DNA of 64,000 bases from Curtobacterium sp. MCSS17_008 (GCF_003234185.1 NZ_QKSM01000004.1:62001-126000), one strand, 5' to 3'; positions 23,569 through 32,368 are shown, counted from the first letter of the stretch. The notes: generated by a model from the sequence alone, not told the origin. A program made the numbers and translations.

Positions 23569-25692
23569 ATGTCCGCAGACACGACCCAGCGCCTCATCAG
23601 CGCTGAGCTCGTCGGCCTCGACGAGGACCTCGGCGCGACGTCGTCCGACGTCATCCGCGTGCTCGCCGACCGCGTCGCCGCGACCGGCCGCGCAGCCGAC
23701 GGCAGCGTCCTGGCCGAGGACGCCATCGCGCGCGAGGCGAGCGTCGGCACCGGTGTGCCCGGCGGCATCGCGATCCCGCACGCCCGGTCGGCCTCGGTGT
23801 CGAGCCCGACCCTGGCGTTCTCGCGCCTGGCGCGGAAGGTGCCGTTCGGCGCCCCCGACGGCGACGCCGACGTCGTCTTCATGATCGCGGTGCCGGAGGG
23901 CGCCGACAAGGACCACCTCACCGTCCTGTCGACCCTCGCCCGGGCACTCATCCGCGAGGACTTCACGGCCGCGCTCCGTGCCGCCTCGACCCCGCAGGAG
24001 ATCGTCGACCTGGTGCAGCGCGAGGTGGGCGGCGAGGTCGCCGCAGCCGGCGTCGGCACGGCGAGCAGCGCCTCCACCACGACGGCCGCGCCCGCCGCGG
24101 CAGCCGGCGCGCACGTCGCCGAGGACGGCGCCGGGGCACGCAAGGTCATCGTCGGTGTCACCGCGTGCCCGACCGGCATCGCGCACACCTACATGGCGGC
24201 CGACGCCCTCGTCGCCGCCGCCGAGCGCGCCGGTGCCGAGATGCACGTCGAGACGCAGGGCTCCTCGCAGGTCGAGCCCCTCGACCCGGCCCTCATCGCC
24301 CGCGCCGACGCCGTCGTGTTCGCGGTCGACGTGGACGTCCGCGACCGCGGTCGCTTCGCCGGCAAGCCGCTCGTGTCCGGTCCGGTCAAGCGCGGCGTCG
24401 ACGAACCCGACGCGATGATCGCCGAGGCCATCCGAGCCTCCGACGACCCGCACGCCGCGCGGGTGCAGGGCGGCGCGGCGACCGCGACCGAGTCGAACAA
24501 GGCCGACGAGCACTTCGGTCAGGCCCTGAAGCGCTGGCTCCTGACCGGCGTGAGCTACATGATCCCGTTCGTCGCGGGCGGCGGGCTCCTCATCGCCCTC
24601 GGCTTCCTGCTCTCGGGCTACGAGATCGCGTCGACCCACGGTGACGACGGCGTGAACAACGCGGTCTGGACGCTGACGCACTCCACCCTGCTGGACCTGC
24701 CGCCGGAGGGGCTCGGCTACTACCTCGGGGCCGCTGCCTTCCAGATCGGGTCCGTCTCGCTCGGGTTCCTCGTCGCCGCGCTGGCCGGGTACATCGCCTA
24801 CGCGATCGCCGACCGTCCGGGCATCGCGCCGGGCTTCGTCGCCGGGTCGATCGCCGTGTTCATGAACGCCGGCTTCCTCGGCGGGCTCGTCGGTGGTCTC
24901 ATCGCCGGTGCCGCCGCTTACTGGATCGGACGCATCCCGACCTGGCGCTGGCTGCGTGGCCTCATGCCCGTCGTGATCATCCCGCTGTTCGCCTCGATCA
25001 TCGCCTCCGGGCTCATGCTCCTGGTGCTCGGTGGTCCGATCGCGTGGCTCATGACGCAGCTCACCACCTGGCTCAACTCGCTCAACGGCGCCACCGCGAT
25101 CCTGCTCGGTGTCATCCTCGGCCTGATGATGGCGGTCGACCTCGGCGGCCCGGTCAACAAGGTGGCGTACTCGTTCGCCGTCGCCGGGCTCGGCGCCGGC
25201 ACCGCGTCGAACGTCGTGCCGTTCGAGATCATGGCGGCGGTCATGGCGGCAGGCATGGTCCCGCCGCTGGCCCTGGCGCTGGCCTCGACCGTGCTCTACC
25301 GCAACGGCTTCACGAAGCCGGAGCGCGAGAACGGGAAGGCAGCCTGGCTGCTCGGCGCCTCGTTCATCTCCGAGGGCGCGATCCCGTTCGCGGCGGCCGA
25401 CCCGCTGCGCGTGATCCCGGCGTCGATGGTCGGCGCGGCGGTCACCGGTGCCGTCTCGATGGCGGCGGGCGTGACGTCCCGCGCGCCGCACGGTGGCGTG
25501 TTCGTGTTCTTCGCCATCGGGGACATCGCGATGTTCATCGTCGCGATCCTGGCCGGCACCATCGTCTCCGCGCTGGTCCTGGTCGGCCTGAAGAAGTGGG
25601 TGCGCAAGTCGCCCGGGTCCTCGGCCGCAGCCGCGGACCAGGCGGCGGTCGCCGGCGACACGGTCGGGCAGCGCGCCCCCGCCGCGGTCTGA
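23569..25692 (+). CDS. fruA: PTS fructose transporter, EIIABC fusion
   Basis: Phosphotransferase permease that imports fructose and phosphorylates it at C1. The 707 residues carry, in order, an EIIA domain (~1-150) with phospho-His71 in AIPHARS, an Ala/Thr linker, an EIIB domain (~195-300) with phospho-Cys200 in VTACPTGIAHT, and an EIIC membrane domain (~320-680) with about nine helices and the motif MIPFVAGGGLLIALGFLLSGY. A Ala-rich tail ends it. AAAGGAG precedes the ATG. Phosphate would come from EI/HPr encoded elsewhere. A hairpin at 25708-25755 terminates the operon. Confidence 0.96.
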   Translation: MSADTTQRLISAELVGLDEDLGATSSDVIRVLADRVAATGRAADGSVLAEDAIAREASVGTGVPGGIAIPHARSASVSSPTLAFSRLARKVPFGAPDGDADVVFMIAVPEGADKDHLTVLSTLARALIREDFTAALRAASTPQEIVDLVQREVGGEVAAAGVGTASSASTTTAAPAAAAGAHVAEDGAGARKVIVGVTACPTGIAHTYMAADALVAAAERAGAEMHVETQGSSQVEPLDPALIARADAVVFAVDVDVRDRGRFAGKPLVSGPVKRGVDEPDAMIAEAIRASDDPHAARVQGGAATATESNKADEHFGQALKRWLLTGVSYMIPFVAGGGLLIALGFLLSGYEIASTHGDDGVNNAVWTLTHSTLLDLPPEGLGYYLGAAAFQIGSVSLGFLVAALAGYIAYAIADRPGIAPGFVAGSIAVFMNAGFLGGLVGGLIAGAAAYWIGRIPTWRWLRGLMPVVIIPLFASIIASGLMLLVLGGPIAWLMTQLTTWLNSLNGATAILLGVILGLMMAVDLGGPVNKVAYSFAVAGLGAGTASNVVPFEIMAAVMAAGMVPPLALALASTVLYRNGFTKPERENGKAAWLLGASFISEGAIPFAAADPLRVIPASMVGAAVTGAVSMAAGVTSRAPHGGVFVFFAIGDIAMFIVAILAGTIVSALVLVGLKKWVRKSPGSSAAAADQAAVAGDTVGQRAPAAV

Positions 25693-25707
25693 CGGACGCC
25701 ACCACCT

Positions 25708-25755
25708 GACGGACGGGAGGCGCGGTGCCAGCCGGCACCGCGCCTCCCGTCCGTC
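25708..25755 (+). terminator. Hairpin after fruA (GGACGGGAGGCGCGG family)
   Basis: Perfect 22-bp arms beginning GACGGACGGGAGGCGCGGTG with loop AGCC, 16 nt after the fruA stop. Same core sequence as the hairpins at 62863-62908, 51173-51233 and, in variant form, 28812-28860. Confidence 0.8.
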
Positions 25756-25855
25756 GTCGCTGCGGTCCGACGCCGGCGCGCTCGTGCCACGCTCCCTCGG
25801 TCGCCACCCGGACGACGTACCGAGATCTGTCAGGGCACTCAGGGAGACTCGGGGG

Positions 25856-26626
25856 ATGACGACCGCCCTGACGCTGCCGCCGATCCTGCCCGTGACCATC
25901 ACCGCCGCGGGGTCGGGGACGCAAGGGACGGAGGACCTGGGCGGGCTGTCCGGCTTCGTCCTCCAGCTCATCGACGCCCTGGGAGAGTGGGGCGTCGCGC
26001 TCATGCTCTTCGTCGAGACGGTGTTCCCGCCGATCCCGTCCGAGGTCATCCTGCCGCTCGCCGGGTTCCTGGCGGGCGCCGGGCAGATGAACCTCGTGCT
26101 CGTGCTGCTGCTCGCGACGCTCGGCTCGTACCTGGGCGCGCTGGTGCTCTACTGGCTCGGCGCGGTGATCGGGTTCGAGCGGACCGTCCGGGCGCTCGGC
26201 AAGCTGCCGCTCGTCGACGAGGACGACTTCCGCAAGGCGGCCGACTGGTTCCACCGGCACGGCAAGAGCGCGGTGTTCTTCGGCCGGTTCGTGCCGATCG
26301 TCCGCAGCCTCATCTCGCTGCCGGCCGGTGCCGACCGGATGCACCTCGCCACGTTCTCGGTGTTCACGATCATCGCCAGCGGCATCTGGAACAGCGCCCT
26401 CGTGCTGCTCGGAGCGGCCTTCGGCACCCAGTACGACAAGGTCGAGCAGTACACCGAGTGGATCGACCGGGTGCTCTACGTGGCGATCGCGGTCGTCGTG
26501 GTGACGTTCGTCGTCCGCCGCGTCCGGCGCCTCCGCGCGGAACGGGCGGAGCGGCGTCCGAGCGGGACCGCGGACCGGTCGTCAGGCGTCCGCGGGCGCC
26601 GACGCGCGACGCCCACGGACGACTGA
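25856..26626 (+). CDS. DedA-family membrane protein
   Basis: Predicted inner-membrane protein of 256 residues of the DedA/SNARE-associated family, whose members act in polyprenyl-phosphate or phospholipid flipping and membrane homeostasis. Recognisable parts are LMLFVETVFPPIPSEVILPLAG (family motif E-x-x-x-P-x-P-x-E), the re-entrant segments, and HGKSAVFFGRFVPIVRSLISLPAG with the conserved F-x-R-F/PxxR pair. The basic tail (RRVRRLRAERAERR) is cytosolic. ATG 25856 follows GGGAGACTCGGGGG. It converges with the small DUF2945 gene 4 nt away, with almost no room for a terminator. Confidence 0.88.
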   Translation: MTTALTLPPILPVTITAAGSGTQGTEDLGGLSGFVLQLIDALGEWGVALMLFVETVFPPIPSEVILPLAGFLAGAGQMNLVLVLLLATLGSYLGALVLYWLGAVIGFERTVRALGKLPLVDEDDFRKAADWFHRHGKSAVFFGRFVPIVRSLISLPAGADRMHLATFSVFTIIASGIWNSALVLLGAAFGTQYDKVEQYTEWIDRVLYVAIAVVVVTFVVRRVRRLRAERAERRPSGTADRSSGVRGRRRATPTDD

Positions 26627-26630
26627 GGAG

Positions 26631-26834
26631 TCACTTCTCCGTGAGGGCAGACTCCTTGTGGGCGGCCTGCTTGCCGGACTTCTCCGACTCGACGATCCAG
26701 TACGGGTCGTCGTCCTTCGGCTTGAAGTCCTGACCGTCGAACGTGAAGTCCTCCGTCTTCTTCTCGACGAGCTTGCCGGTGGTCCGGCCCTGCGAGGTGT
26801 TCCAGTGGACCTCGTCGCCCTTCGACAGCGCCAT
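26631..26834 (-). CDS. DUF2945 (HVA1/TUDOR-like) small protein
   Basis: A 67-residue protein: MALSKGDEVHWNTSQGRTTG, then KLVEKKTEDF and a charged tail. The GDxVxWNTSQGRTxGxV pattern is the hallmark of DUF2945, a small SH3/Tudor-like fold widespread in bacteria and fungi with no proven bacterial function. AGGAGG lies 5 nt before the ATG, an unusually strong ribosome site. Single gene. Confidence 0.85.
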   Translation of the reverse strand: MALSKGDEVHWNTSQGRTTGKLVEKKTEDFTFDGQDFKPKDDDPYWIVESEKSGKQAAHKESALTEK

Positions 26835-27034
26835 GTTGTCCTCCTTGCGTAGTGGGAGCGGTCTCGTGCCCCCGGACGCTACCCCCGTACTTCCGCGGAA
26901 CCACGGGCATCTGTCCCCCATCACGATGTCGTAACGCCCAAGCGGGATCGAAGTGGGACGCGTACCGTTGCAGGCGAGCCAACACGACGGCACCTGCCGC
27001 GGTCCCGATGGCTCCCGACGGAACGACGTGCAGC

Positions 27035-28087
27035 ATGACCCTGGTCGACAGCGCACGAGCGGACACGGTCCTCGCGGGCCGGTACCGACTCGTCAAGCTC
27101 ATCGGTACCGGTGGCATGGGCTCCGTCTACGAGGCCCGCGACGAGCACACCTACCGCGCGGTCGCCGTGAAGCTCTTCGCGACGCCGGACTCGATGACGA
27201 CGGCCGACCGTGTCCGGCAGGAACGCGAGATCCGGCTGCTCAGCATGCTCTCGCACCCGGGCCTCGTCCCGCTCTACGACGCCGGCACCCACGACTTCGA
27301 GGACGGCCCGCACCGCTTCATCGTGATGGAGCTCATCGCCGACACCACCCTGCTGCGACGACTCGCGGGCGGTGCCCTGCACAACTACGAGGTCGCCGAC
27401 CTCGGCGCGCAGCTCGCCGACGCGCTCGCGTACGTGCACTCGCGCGGCATCGTCCACCGCGACGTCAAGCCGGCGAACATCCTCATCAACGACGAGGGGG
27501 CTTCCGGCTTCGTCCGCTCCGTCAAGCTGACCGACTTCGGCGTCGCGCACTTCGTCGACGGCTCGCGTCTGACGAACGACGGCACGATCATCGGCACGGC
27601 CGCCTACCTCAGCCCCGAGCAGGTCGCCGGCGAGCCGATCGGGTTCGCCACCGACGTCTACTCGCTCGGCCTCGTGCTGCTCGAGTCGCTGACCGGCAAG
27701 CAGGAGTACTCGGGCACCCTCATCGAGGCGGCGCTCGCGCGGCTCCGCAACGACCCGGAGGTCCCCGACGAGGTCGGTCCGGACTGGAAGGACCTGCTCG
27801 CCAAGATGACCCACCGCGACCCCGCGAAGCGCCCGACGGCGATCGCGGTGGCGAACGCGCTGCGTGGCGGGTCGACCCAGATCACCGGGCCGGTGCCGCT
27901 CGGACCGGACCGCTCGAAGCACAAGCGCGACCACCGGCTGCACCGCGCGGCACACCGGCACGCCAAGCGCGGCACGTTCAGTGCCGTCCGTCGCTGGCGC
28001 CGCCGGAACGTGCTGGTCGGGTCGTTCGCCACGTTCGGCGTACTGGCCGCCTGTGCCGCCGCGTACATCGCCGGCACCCTGCACTGA
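27035..28087 (+). CDS. Membrane-anchored Ser/Thr protein kinase (Hanks type)
   Basis: Eukaryotic-like kinase of 350 residues. The catalytic domain covers ~15-285: glycine loop IGTGGMGSVYEA, Lys in AVKLFA, catalytic loop VHRDVKPANIL, DFG in LTDFGVAHF and the activation-segment end GTAAYLSPEQVAG. A basic linker (KHKRDHRLHRAAHRHAKRG) leads to one C-terminal membrane helix (VLVGSFATFGVLAACAAAYIAG) with almost nothing outside, so there is no PASTA or other sensor domain. It therefore cannot be PknB. ATG 27035 is the more likely start; ATG 27008 adds nine residues. No neighbour suggests a substrate. Confidence 0.87.
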   Translation: MTLVDSARADTVLAGRYRLVKLIGTGGMGSVYEARDEHTYRAVAVKLFATPDSMTTADRVRQEREIRLLSMLSHPGLVPLYDAGTHDFEDGPHRFIVMELIADTTLLRRLAGGALHNYEVADLGAQLADALAYVHSRGIVHRDVKPANILINDEGASGFVRSVKLTDFGVAHFVDGSRLTNDGTIIGTAAYLSPEQVAGEPIGFATDVYSLGLVLLESLTGKQEYSGTLIEAALARLRNDPEVPDEVGPDWKDLLAKMTHRDPAKRPTAIAVANALRGGSTQITGPVPLGPDRSKHKRDHRLHRAAHRHAKRGTFSAVRRWRRRNVLVGSFATFGVLAACAAAYIAGTLH

Positions 28088-28177
28088 CGCCCGGCACCGG
28101 CCCAGGGCGTCGGTCCAGGGCACCTGCTCAGGGCATCGGCGGGTCCGGACGTCCGTCGTCCCTGGCAGGATGGGAGC

Positions 28178-28801
28178 ATGACCGAACAGCGCTGGATCAA
28201 GATCTGCGGCCTGTCGACGCCCGAGACCGTTGACGCCGCCGTGGACGCCGGTGCCGACGCGGTCGGGTTCGTGTTCGCCGCGGGCAGCCCCCGGACCGTG
28301 ACCGCGGACCTGGCGAAGGAGCTCGTCGAGCGCCTGCCCGAGGGCATCGACGCCGTCGGGGTGTTCCGCGACCAGCAGATCGACGAGGTAGTGGGCATCG
28401 CCTCCGAGGTCGGGCTCACCACGCTCCAGCTGCACGGCCGCGAGTCCGTCAGCGACTTCGCCCGTGCGCGCGACGCCGGGTTCTTCACCATCCGCGCCGT
28501 GTCCGCCGACGACTACCTGCGCGAGACCGCGGAGCAGCGGGCCGCGTTCGACCACGACCTGCTCCTGCTCGACGCGGCGGCGCCCGGGAGCGGCCACCTG
28601 GTCGACCCTGCGTCCATCGCTGGGAAGGTGGACGAGGCCTGGATCCTGGCCGGCGGCCTGACACCCGCCAACGTCGTCGCCGCGGTGCAGGCGCTCGACC
28701 CCGACGGCGTGGACGTCTCGAGCGGCGTCGAGTCGGAGCGCGGCGTCAAGGACGCCGCGCGGATCCGATCGTTCGTCGAGGCGGTCCGCAGCATCCCCTG
28801 A
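28178..28801 (+). CDS. trpF: Phosphoribosylanthranilate isomerase
   Basis: Tryptophan biosynthesis enzyme that isomerises N-(5'-phosphoribosyl)anthranilate. The 207-residue TIM barrel has the catalytic Cys10 in IKICGL, the phosphate-binding and barrel motifs GADAVGFVF and LQLHGRES, the catalytic-acid strand LLLLDAAAPG, and the C-terminal phosphate loop ILAGGLTPANV with GVDVSSGVE. It stands alone, away from other trp genes. In many Actinobacteria PriA does this reaction and trpF is absent, so a separate trpF is notable. CAGGAT ends 6 nt before the ATG, again suggesting leaderless transcription. The long hairpin after it starts 10 nt past the stop. Confidence 0.9.
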   Translation: MTEQRWIKICGLSTPETVDAAVDAGADAVGFVFAAGSPRTVTADLAKELVERLPEGIDAVGVFRDQQIDEVVGIASEVGLTTLQLHGRESVSDFARARDAGFFTIRAVSADDYLRETAEQRAAFDHDLLLLDAAAPGSGHLVDPASIAGKVDEAWILAGGLTPANVVAAVQALDPDGVDVSSGVESERGVKDAARIRSFVEAVRSIP

Positions 28802-28811
28802 CGGCACGCAC

Positions 28812-28860
28812 GACGGACGGGAGGCCCGTGGCGGGCCCCGCCACGGGCCTCCCGTCCGTC
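28812..28860. terminator. Long hairpin between trpF and the HAD gene
   Basis: Perfect 24-bp arms (left arm starts GACGGACGGGAGGCCCGTGG) around one C, between two convergent genes. Variant of the GGACGGGAGGCGCGG hairpin family with CCCG in place of CGCG. Confidence 0.8.
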
Positions 28861-28870
28861 GCTCCGCGCG

Positions 28871-29629
28871 TCAGCGCAGCGTCGGGATGAGGTCGCGGAG
28901 GAACGCGTCGGTGTCCTCCCAGCCCTCGACCGCGTGGCAGGGGACGCCGAGGGCCTTCACCGGGTAGTCGTTGCCCTCCGGGTCGAGCCGGTCGCCGACG
29001 AACAGCATCTCGTCGAGCGCGATGCCGGTCAGCTCCGCGAGACGGCGCATGCCGTAGGCCTTGTCGATGCCCTTTCGGGTGATGTCGACGCTCGTCGAAC
29101 CGCCCGAACGGACCTCGAGGTCCGGCAGCTCCGCCTGGACGAGCCGGCGCAGGTGGTCCTTCTTCTCGCCGGTCGGGTCCCAGCGCTTCTTGACGTCGAC
29201 CGGGGCGGACTGCCCGAGCGCCGAGAAGGTGATCTGCGAGCCGCGGTCCTCGAGGATCTCGCCCCAGGTCTCCGACTCCCAGTACCCGGCCGCCTTGGCC
29301 TGCGCCTCGACGGCCGCGAGGGCCCGGGCCTTCTCGTCGTCGGTGAGGTCCTCGGCGTACTGCAGGGACCAGTCCGACCCGGACCAGCGGTAGTACGCCG
29401 TGCCGCACGTCGGGAGCAGGTGCAGGTCGTCGAGGACGAGCCCGTCCCGCTCACGGAGCGGGTGCACGAGCTGCTGTTCGAACTGCTGGAAGTTGCCGCC
29501 CGAGATCACCGCGACCGGCACGGTGGCGAGCAGGGACGCGAACGTCTCGAGCATGCGCGGATCCAGCGGGGACTTCGACGGCGCGAGGGTGTCGTCGAGG
29601 TCGAAGGCGACGAGGCGGGGCGTGGTCAT
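28871..29629 (-). CDS. HAD-superfamily hydrolase, subfamily IIB (phosphomannomutase/SPP-like)
   Basis: Predicted sugar-phosphate phosphatase or phosphomannomutase-like enzyme of 252 residues, cytosolic. HAD motif I is AFDLDDTLAPSKS with nucleophile Asp10 and acid Asp12; motif II lies in VAVISGGNF; a C2B-type cap region occupies ~85-190; motifs III and IV are KKDHLRRL/GIDKAYGM and MLFVGDRLDPEGNDYP. The GNDYP ending matches eukaryotic-type phosphomannomutases and related phosphatases. It converges with trpF across the hairpin at 28812-28860. Exact substrate not decidable. Confidence 0.85.
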   Translation of the reverse strand: MTTPRLVAFDLDDTLAPSKSPLDPRMLETFASLLATVPVAVISGGNFQQFEQQLVHPLRERDGLVLDDLHLLPTCGTAYYRWSGSDWSLQYAEDLTDDEKARALAAVEAQAKAAGYWESETWGEILEDRGSQITFSALGQSAPVDVKKRWDPTGEKKDHLRRLVQAELPDLEVRSGGSTSVDITRKGIDKAYGMRRLAELTGIALDEMLFVGDRLDPEGNDYPVKALGVPCHAVEGWEDTDAFLRDLIPTLR

Positions 29630-29716
29630 GGCACCGATTCTGTCAGGTGCCCGTCCGGGGCCGCTGTCCGTGCGGATCCCGCGGCTCGTGCCGGCGCGGT
29701 CGGGGTCCCGCCGTCC

Positions 29717-30169
29717 TCAGGAGCGGTGGGCGGCTGGGACGCGGTCGCGGGCGTAGGTGATGTCCGTGTAGCCGTGCGGTGCGGGGTTGCCGTCCTCGTC
29801 GAGGTTCACGAAGACGACCTCGTCGATGGTCAGGATGCTGCGGTGCGTGAACAGGTTCCGGGCCTCGGCGCGCATCGTCAGCGACGTGCGGCCGAAGCGC
29901 GTCGCGACGAGGCCGATCTCGACGATGTCGCCTTCCTGCGCGGAGGACACGAAGACGATCTCGGACATGTACTTCGTGACGACCTTGCCGTTGCCGAGCT
30001 GGATGATCGCGTACACCGCCGCTTCCTCGTCGATCCAGCGGAGGAGGCTGCCGCCGAAGAGGGTGCCGTTCGCGTTGAGGTCCTCCGGGCGGACCCACTT
30101 GCGCGTGTAGAAGTTCATCTCCGGCGTCGGGACGTCGAGGTGCTGGTCGGGCTGCTGCTGCTGATCCAT
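29717..30169 (-). CDS. Acyl-CoA thioesterase, hotdog fold (YciA/BFIT-like)
   Basis: Hydrolyses acyl-CoA thioesters. The 150-residue protein has the hotdog signature NANGTLFGGSLLRWIDEEAAVYA, in which Asn and Asp/Glu form the active site, followed by VVTKYMSEIVFVSSAQEGDIVEIG. This is the acyl-CoA hydrolase YciA/ACOT pattern. The start carries a Gln-rich stretch (MDQQQQPDQH). Monocistronic; no gene for fatty-acid metabolism is adjacent. Confidence 0.87.
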   Translation of the reverse strand: MDQQQQPDQHLDVPTPEMNFYTRKWVRPEDLNANGTLFGGSLLRWIDEEAAVYAIIQLGNGKVVTKYMSEIVFVSSAQEGDIVEIGLVATRFGRTSLTMRAEARNLFTHRSILTIDEVVFVNLDEDGNPAPHGYTDITYARDRVPAAHRS

Positions 30170-30239
30170 GTCACTACATGGTACGACGGCCGGACCCGTC
30201 GGAGCCCGGCCGTCGTCACGCGCTGCTGCGCGGTCGTCA

Positions 30240-30833
30240 CTACTCCTTGACGAGGACGACCTCGTCGAGGGGCAGGCGGGTGCGCGGGGCGACCTCGCGC
30301 TCGGCGGCCTTCTCGTCGAGCTGCGACGGGTCCGCCACGGTGCCGATCGCGGTCACGGTGTAGGGCAGGAAGCGCTCGGGCAGGTCGAACGCGGCGCGCA
30401 GGCCCTCCGCGTCGATGCCGGCCATCTGGTGCACGTGGAGTCCCTCGGCGTGTGCCTGCACGGTCAGCGCGGCGAGCGACTGGCCGAGGTCGTACTGCGC
30501 GAAGGGGCGCGCCTCGCCGTCCTCGGTCGTGGTCTCGAGCACACCGACGACGAGCGCGCTCGCGCGGAACGCCCACGCGGCGTTGAAGCCGAGCAGGTTC
30601 TCGTTGATCTTCGCGAACGTGTCGGTCCCGCGGCGGCCGGCGATGAAACGGCGCGGCTGGTGGTTCATGGCGGACGCAGCCCAGCGAGCGGCCTCGAGGA
30701 CGGCGTCGAGCTGGGCGTCCGTCATGGTCGCGGAGTCGTCGTAGGAGCGGGGGCTCCAGCGCTCCTCGAGCAGCGGCACGAGCGGCTGGCTGGAGTCGGT
30801 CGAACGGGAGAGCGTGTCGGACGTCGAGGTCAT
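30240..30833 (-). CDS. Nitroreductase-family protein
   Basis: FMN-dependent oxidoreductase of 197 residues, forming a dimer with FMN at the interface. The family start ERWSPRSYDDSATMTDAQLDAVLEAARWAASAMNHQP includes the RSY/Arg contact to FMN and the SxxNxQPxRF motif; LGQSLAALTVQAHAEGLHVHQMAG is the helix that packs at the flavin. Likely substrates are quinones, nitro compounds or enones. It is divergent from the AEC transporter; a GTTCG-ATG-CGAAC palindrome at 30849-30861 lies just before its start. Confidence 0.87.
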   Translation of the reverse strand: MTSTSDTLSRSTDSSQPLVPLLEERWSPRSYDDSATMTDAQLDAVLEAARWAASAMNHQPRRFIAGRRGTDTFAKINENLLGFNAAWAFRASALVVGVLETTTEDGEARPFAQYDLGQSLAALTVQAHAEGLHVHQMAGIDAEGLRAAFDLPERFLPYTVTAIGTVADPSQLDEKAAEREVAPRTRLPLDEVVLVKE

Positions 30834-30958
30834 GGTGGCTGCAACGGTGTTCGATGCGAACGCATTTCCAGTCTGAACGACGTCACATCCGCCGCAGACG
30901 GCCGCACGTGTTGCCGTGCTGGTCGTGGCGGCCGGGCCGTGCTGCGAGGATGGGTGCG

Positions 30959-31882
30959 ATGGGTGGCGTGTTGACGGGGTTCGCGATCATCGGTGCGATC
31001 ATCGCGACGGGCTACGTCGTGGGGCGCGTCCGGCTGCTCGGTCCGCACGCGCAGTTCGTGATGAGCCGCCTGGCCTTCTTCGTGCTCATGCCGTGCCTGC
31101 TGTTCCACACGATCGCCACGGCGCACATCGAGACGCTGCTCTCGCCGATGCTCTGGGTGTCGCTCGTGAGCGCCGTCACCGTGGCGCTCGTCGCGGTCGT
31201 GCTGTTCCGCCTGGTGCTGCGACGACCGGTCGCGACCACGACCGTGGGGGCGTTGGCCTCGGGGTACGTCAACGCGAACAACATCGGGCTGCCGGTGGCC
31301 GTCTACGTGCTCGGGCAGGCCACCGCGGTCGTGCCGGTCATCCTGCTGCAGCTCGTCGTGCTGGCGCCGCTCGCCCTGACCGTGCTCGACGCGGCGACGG
31401 CGGGCGGTGGCGGTTGGCGGTCGCGGGTGGTCGGCCCGTTCCGCAACCCGATCATCATCGCCTCGTTGGCGGGGCTGCTGTGCTCCGCCCTGCGTCTCGA
31501 GCTGCCCGCGCCCGTGCTCGAGCCGTTCTCGCTGGTCGGTGCCGCGGCGGTGCCCGTCGTGCTGCTGTCGTTCGGGATGAGCCTGCACGGTGCCGCGCCG
31601 CTGCGGGACCCGTCGATCCGGCCGGACGTGCTCGTCGCCTCCGCACTCAAGCTGCTCGTGATGCCGGCCGTGGCGTTCGTCGTCGCCCGGTACCTGTTCG
31701 GCCTGGGCGACCAGGACGTGTTCGTGCTGACCACCCTCGGCGCCCTGCCGGCCGCACAGAACGTCTTCAACTACGCGCAGCGGTACCAGGCGGCCGTGCC
31801 GGTGGCGCGCGACGTGGTGCTCATCTCGACGATCGGCTCGGTGCCGGTCCTGGTCGTCGTCGCCGCGCTCCTGCACCCGTAG
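30959..31882 (+). CDS. AEC-family auxin-efflux-type permease
   Basis: Membrane transporter of 307 residues with about ten helices arranged as two five-helix halves, as in bile/arsenite/riboflavin and auxin efflux (AEC) carriers; bacterial members move dicarboxylates or other organic anions. Typical segments are LAFFVLMPCLLFHTIA, ALASGYVNANNIGLPVAVYVLG (conserved Asn pair) and LGALPAAQNVFNYAQRY. ATG 30959 is preferred over ATG 30950 because GAGGA sits 8 nt upstream of it; a GAGGAT hexamer at the same place would alternatively make it leaderless. Divergent from the nitroreductase. Confidence 0.85.
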   Translation: MGGVLTGFAIIGAIIATGYVVGRVRLLGPHAQFVMSRLAFFVLMPCLLFHTIATAHIETLLSPMLWVSLVSAVTVALVAVVLFRLVLRRPVATTTVGALASGYVNANNIGLPVAVYVLGQATAVVPVILLQLVVLAPLALTVLDAATAGGGGWRSRVVGPFRNPIIIASLAGLLCSALRLELPAPVLEPFSLVGAAAVPVVLLSFGMSLHGAAPLRDPSIRPDVLVASALKLLVMPAVAFVVARYLFGLGDQDVFVLTTLGALPAAQNVFNYAQRYQAAVPVARDVVLISTIGSVPVLVVVAALLHP

Positions 31883-31948
31883 CGGGCGTACCGTGGCCGA
31901 CGACCGGGCGCAGTACCGCGCCGGCACCACGAGGAACCGGAGGACACC

Positions 31949-32356
31949 ATGGACACCACGGCGATGATGCGGACGATGCCGACCGACGCCATGCCGATGA
32001 CGTTGGACGGCGAGATGGTGCAGGACACGATGATGACGATGAACGCCGCGTCGATGGCTGCGACCATGTGCTCGGCGAGCGACGTGCGCATGGGCGGCGA
32101 GATGGCCACGTGCGCCGCGATGTGCGCGAACACCGCGATGCTCGCCGACACCGCGATGCGGATGCTGATGCGTCCGGAGGGCATGGACGCCGCCGCGATG
32201 CGCACGGTCCTCGAGGCCTGCGTCGCCATGGGGTCCGCCTGCGCCGCCGAGTGCCACCGTCACGCCGAGATGGACGAGGCGTGCCGCTACTGCGCGATGG
32301 CGTGCGACGAGATGGTCGCATCGTGCCGCACGATGCTGGACGCGACGACGGACTGA
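31949..32356 (+). CDS. Met- and Cys-rich four-helix copper-storage (Csp/DUF326-like) protein
   Basis: Predicted cytosolic copper(I)-binding four-helix bundle, 135 residues with about 26 Met and 10 Cys (positions 41, 55, 59, 91, 98, 102, 112, 115, 119, 126). The tail CRYCAMACDEMVASC, and CAAECHRH before it, are the pattern of DUF326/Csp proteins, in which Cys residues pointing into the bundle hold many Cu(I) ions. There is no signal peptide, so it resembles cytosolic Csp3 more than exported Csp1, but it has fewer Cys than the characterised Csp3 and an extra Met-rich N-terminal helix. CGGAGGACACC precedes the ATG. No copper regulator or ATPase is adjacent. Confidence 0.82.
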   Translation: MDTTAMMRTMPTDAMPMTLDGEMVQDTMMTMNAASMAATMCSASDVRMGGEMATCAAMCANTAMLADTAMRMLMRPEGMDAAAMRTVLEACVAMGSACAAECHRHAEMDEACRYCAMACDEMVASCRTMLDATTD

Positions 32357-32368
32357 GCCGCCGGGCGG

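Noticed and set aside
23188..26049. 953-codon antisense frame over fruK, fruA and dedA
   Set aside because: Low-complexity shadow of three well-supported sense genes.
30849..30861. GTTCG-ATG-CGAAC palindrome before the nitroreductase as a LexA/SOS box
   Set aside because: Half sites are in the opposite order to the actinobacterial SOS box (CGAAC...GTTCG) and the gene is not an SOS gene; it may be a site for another regulator.
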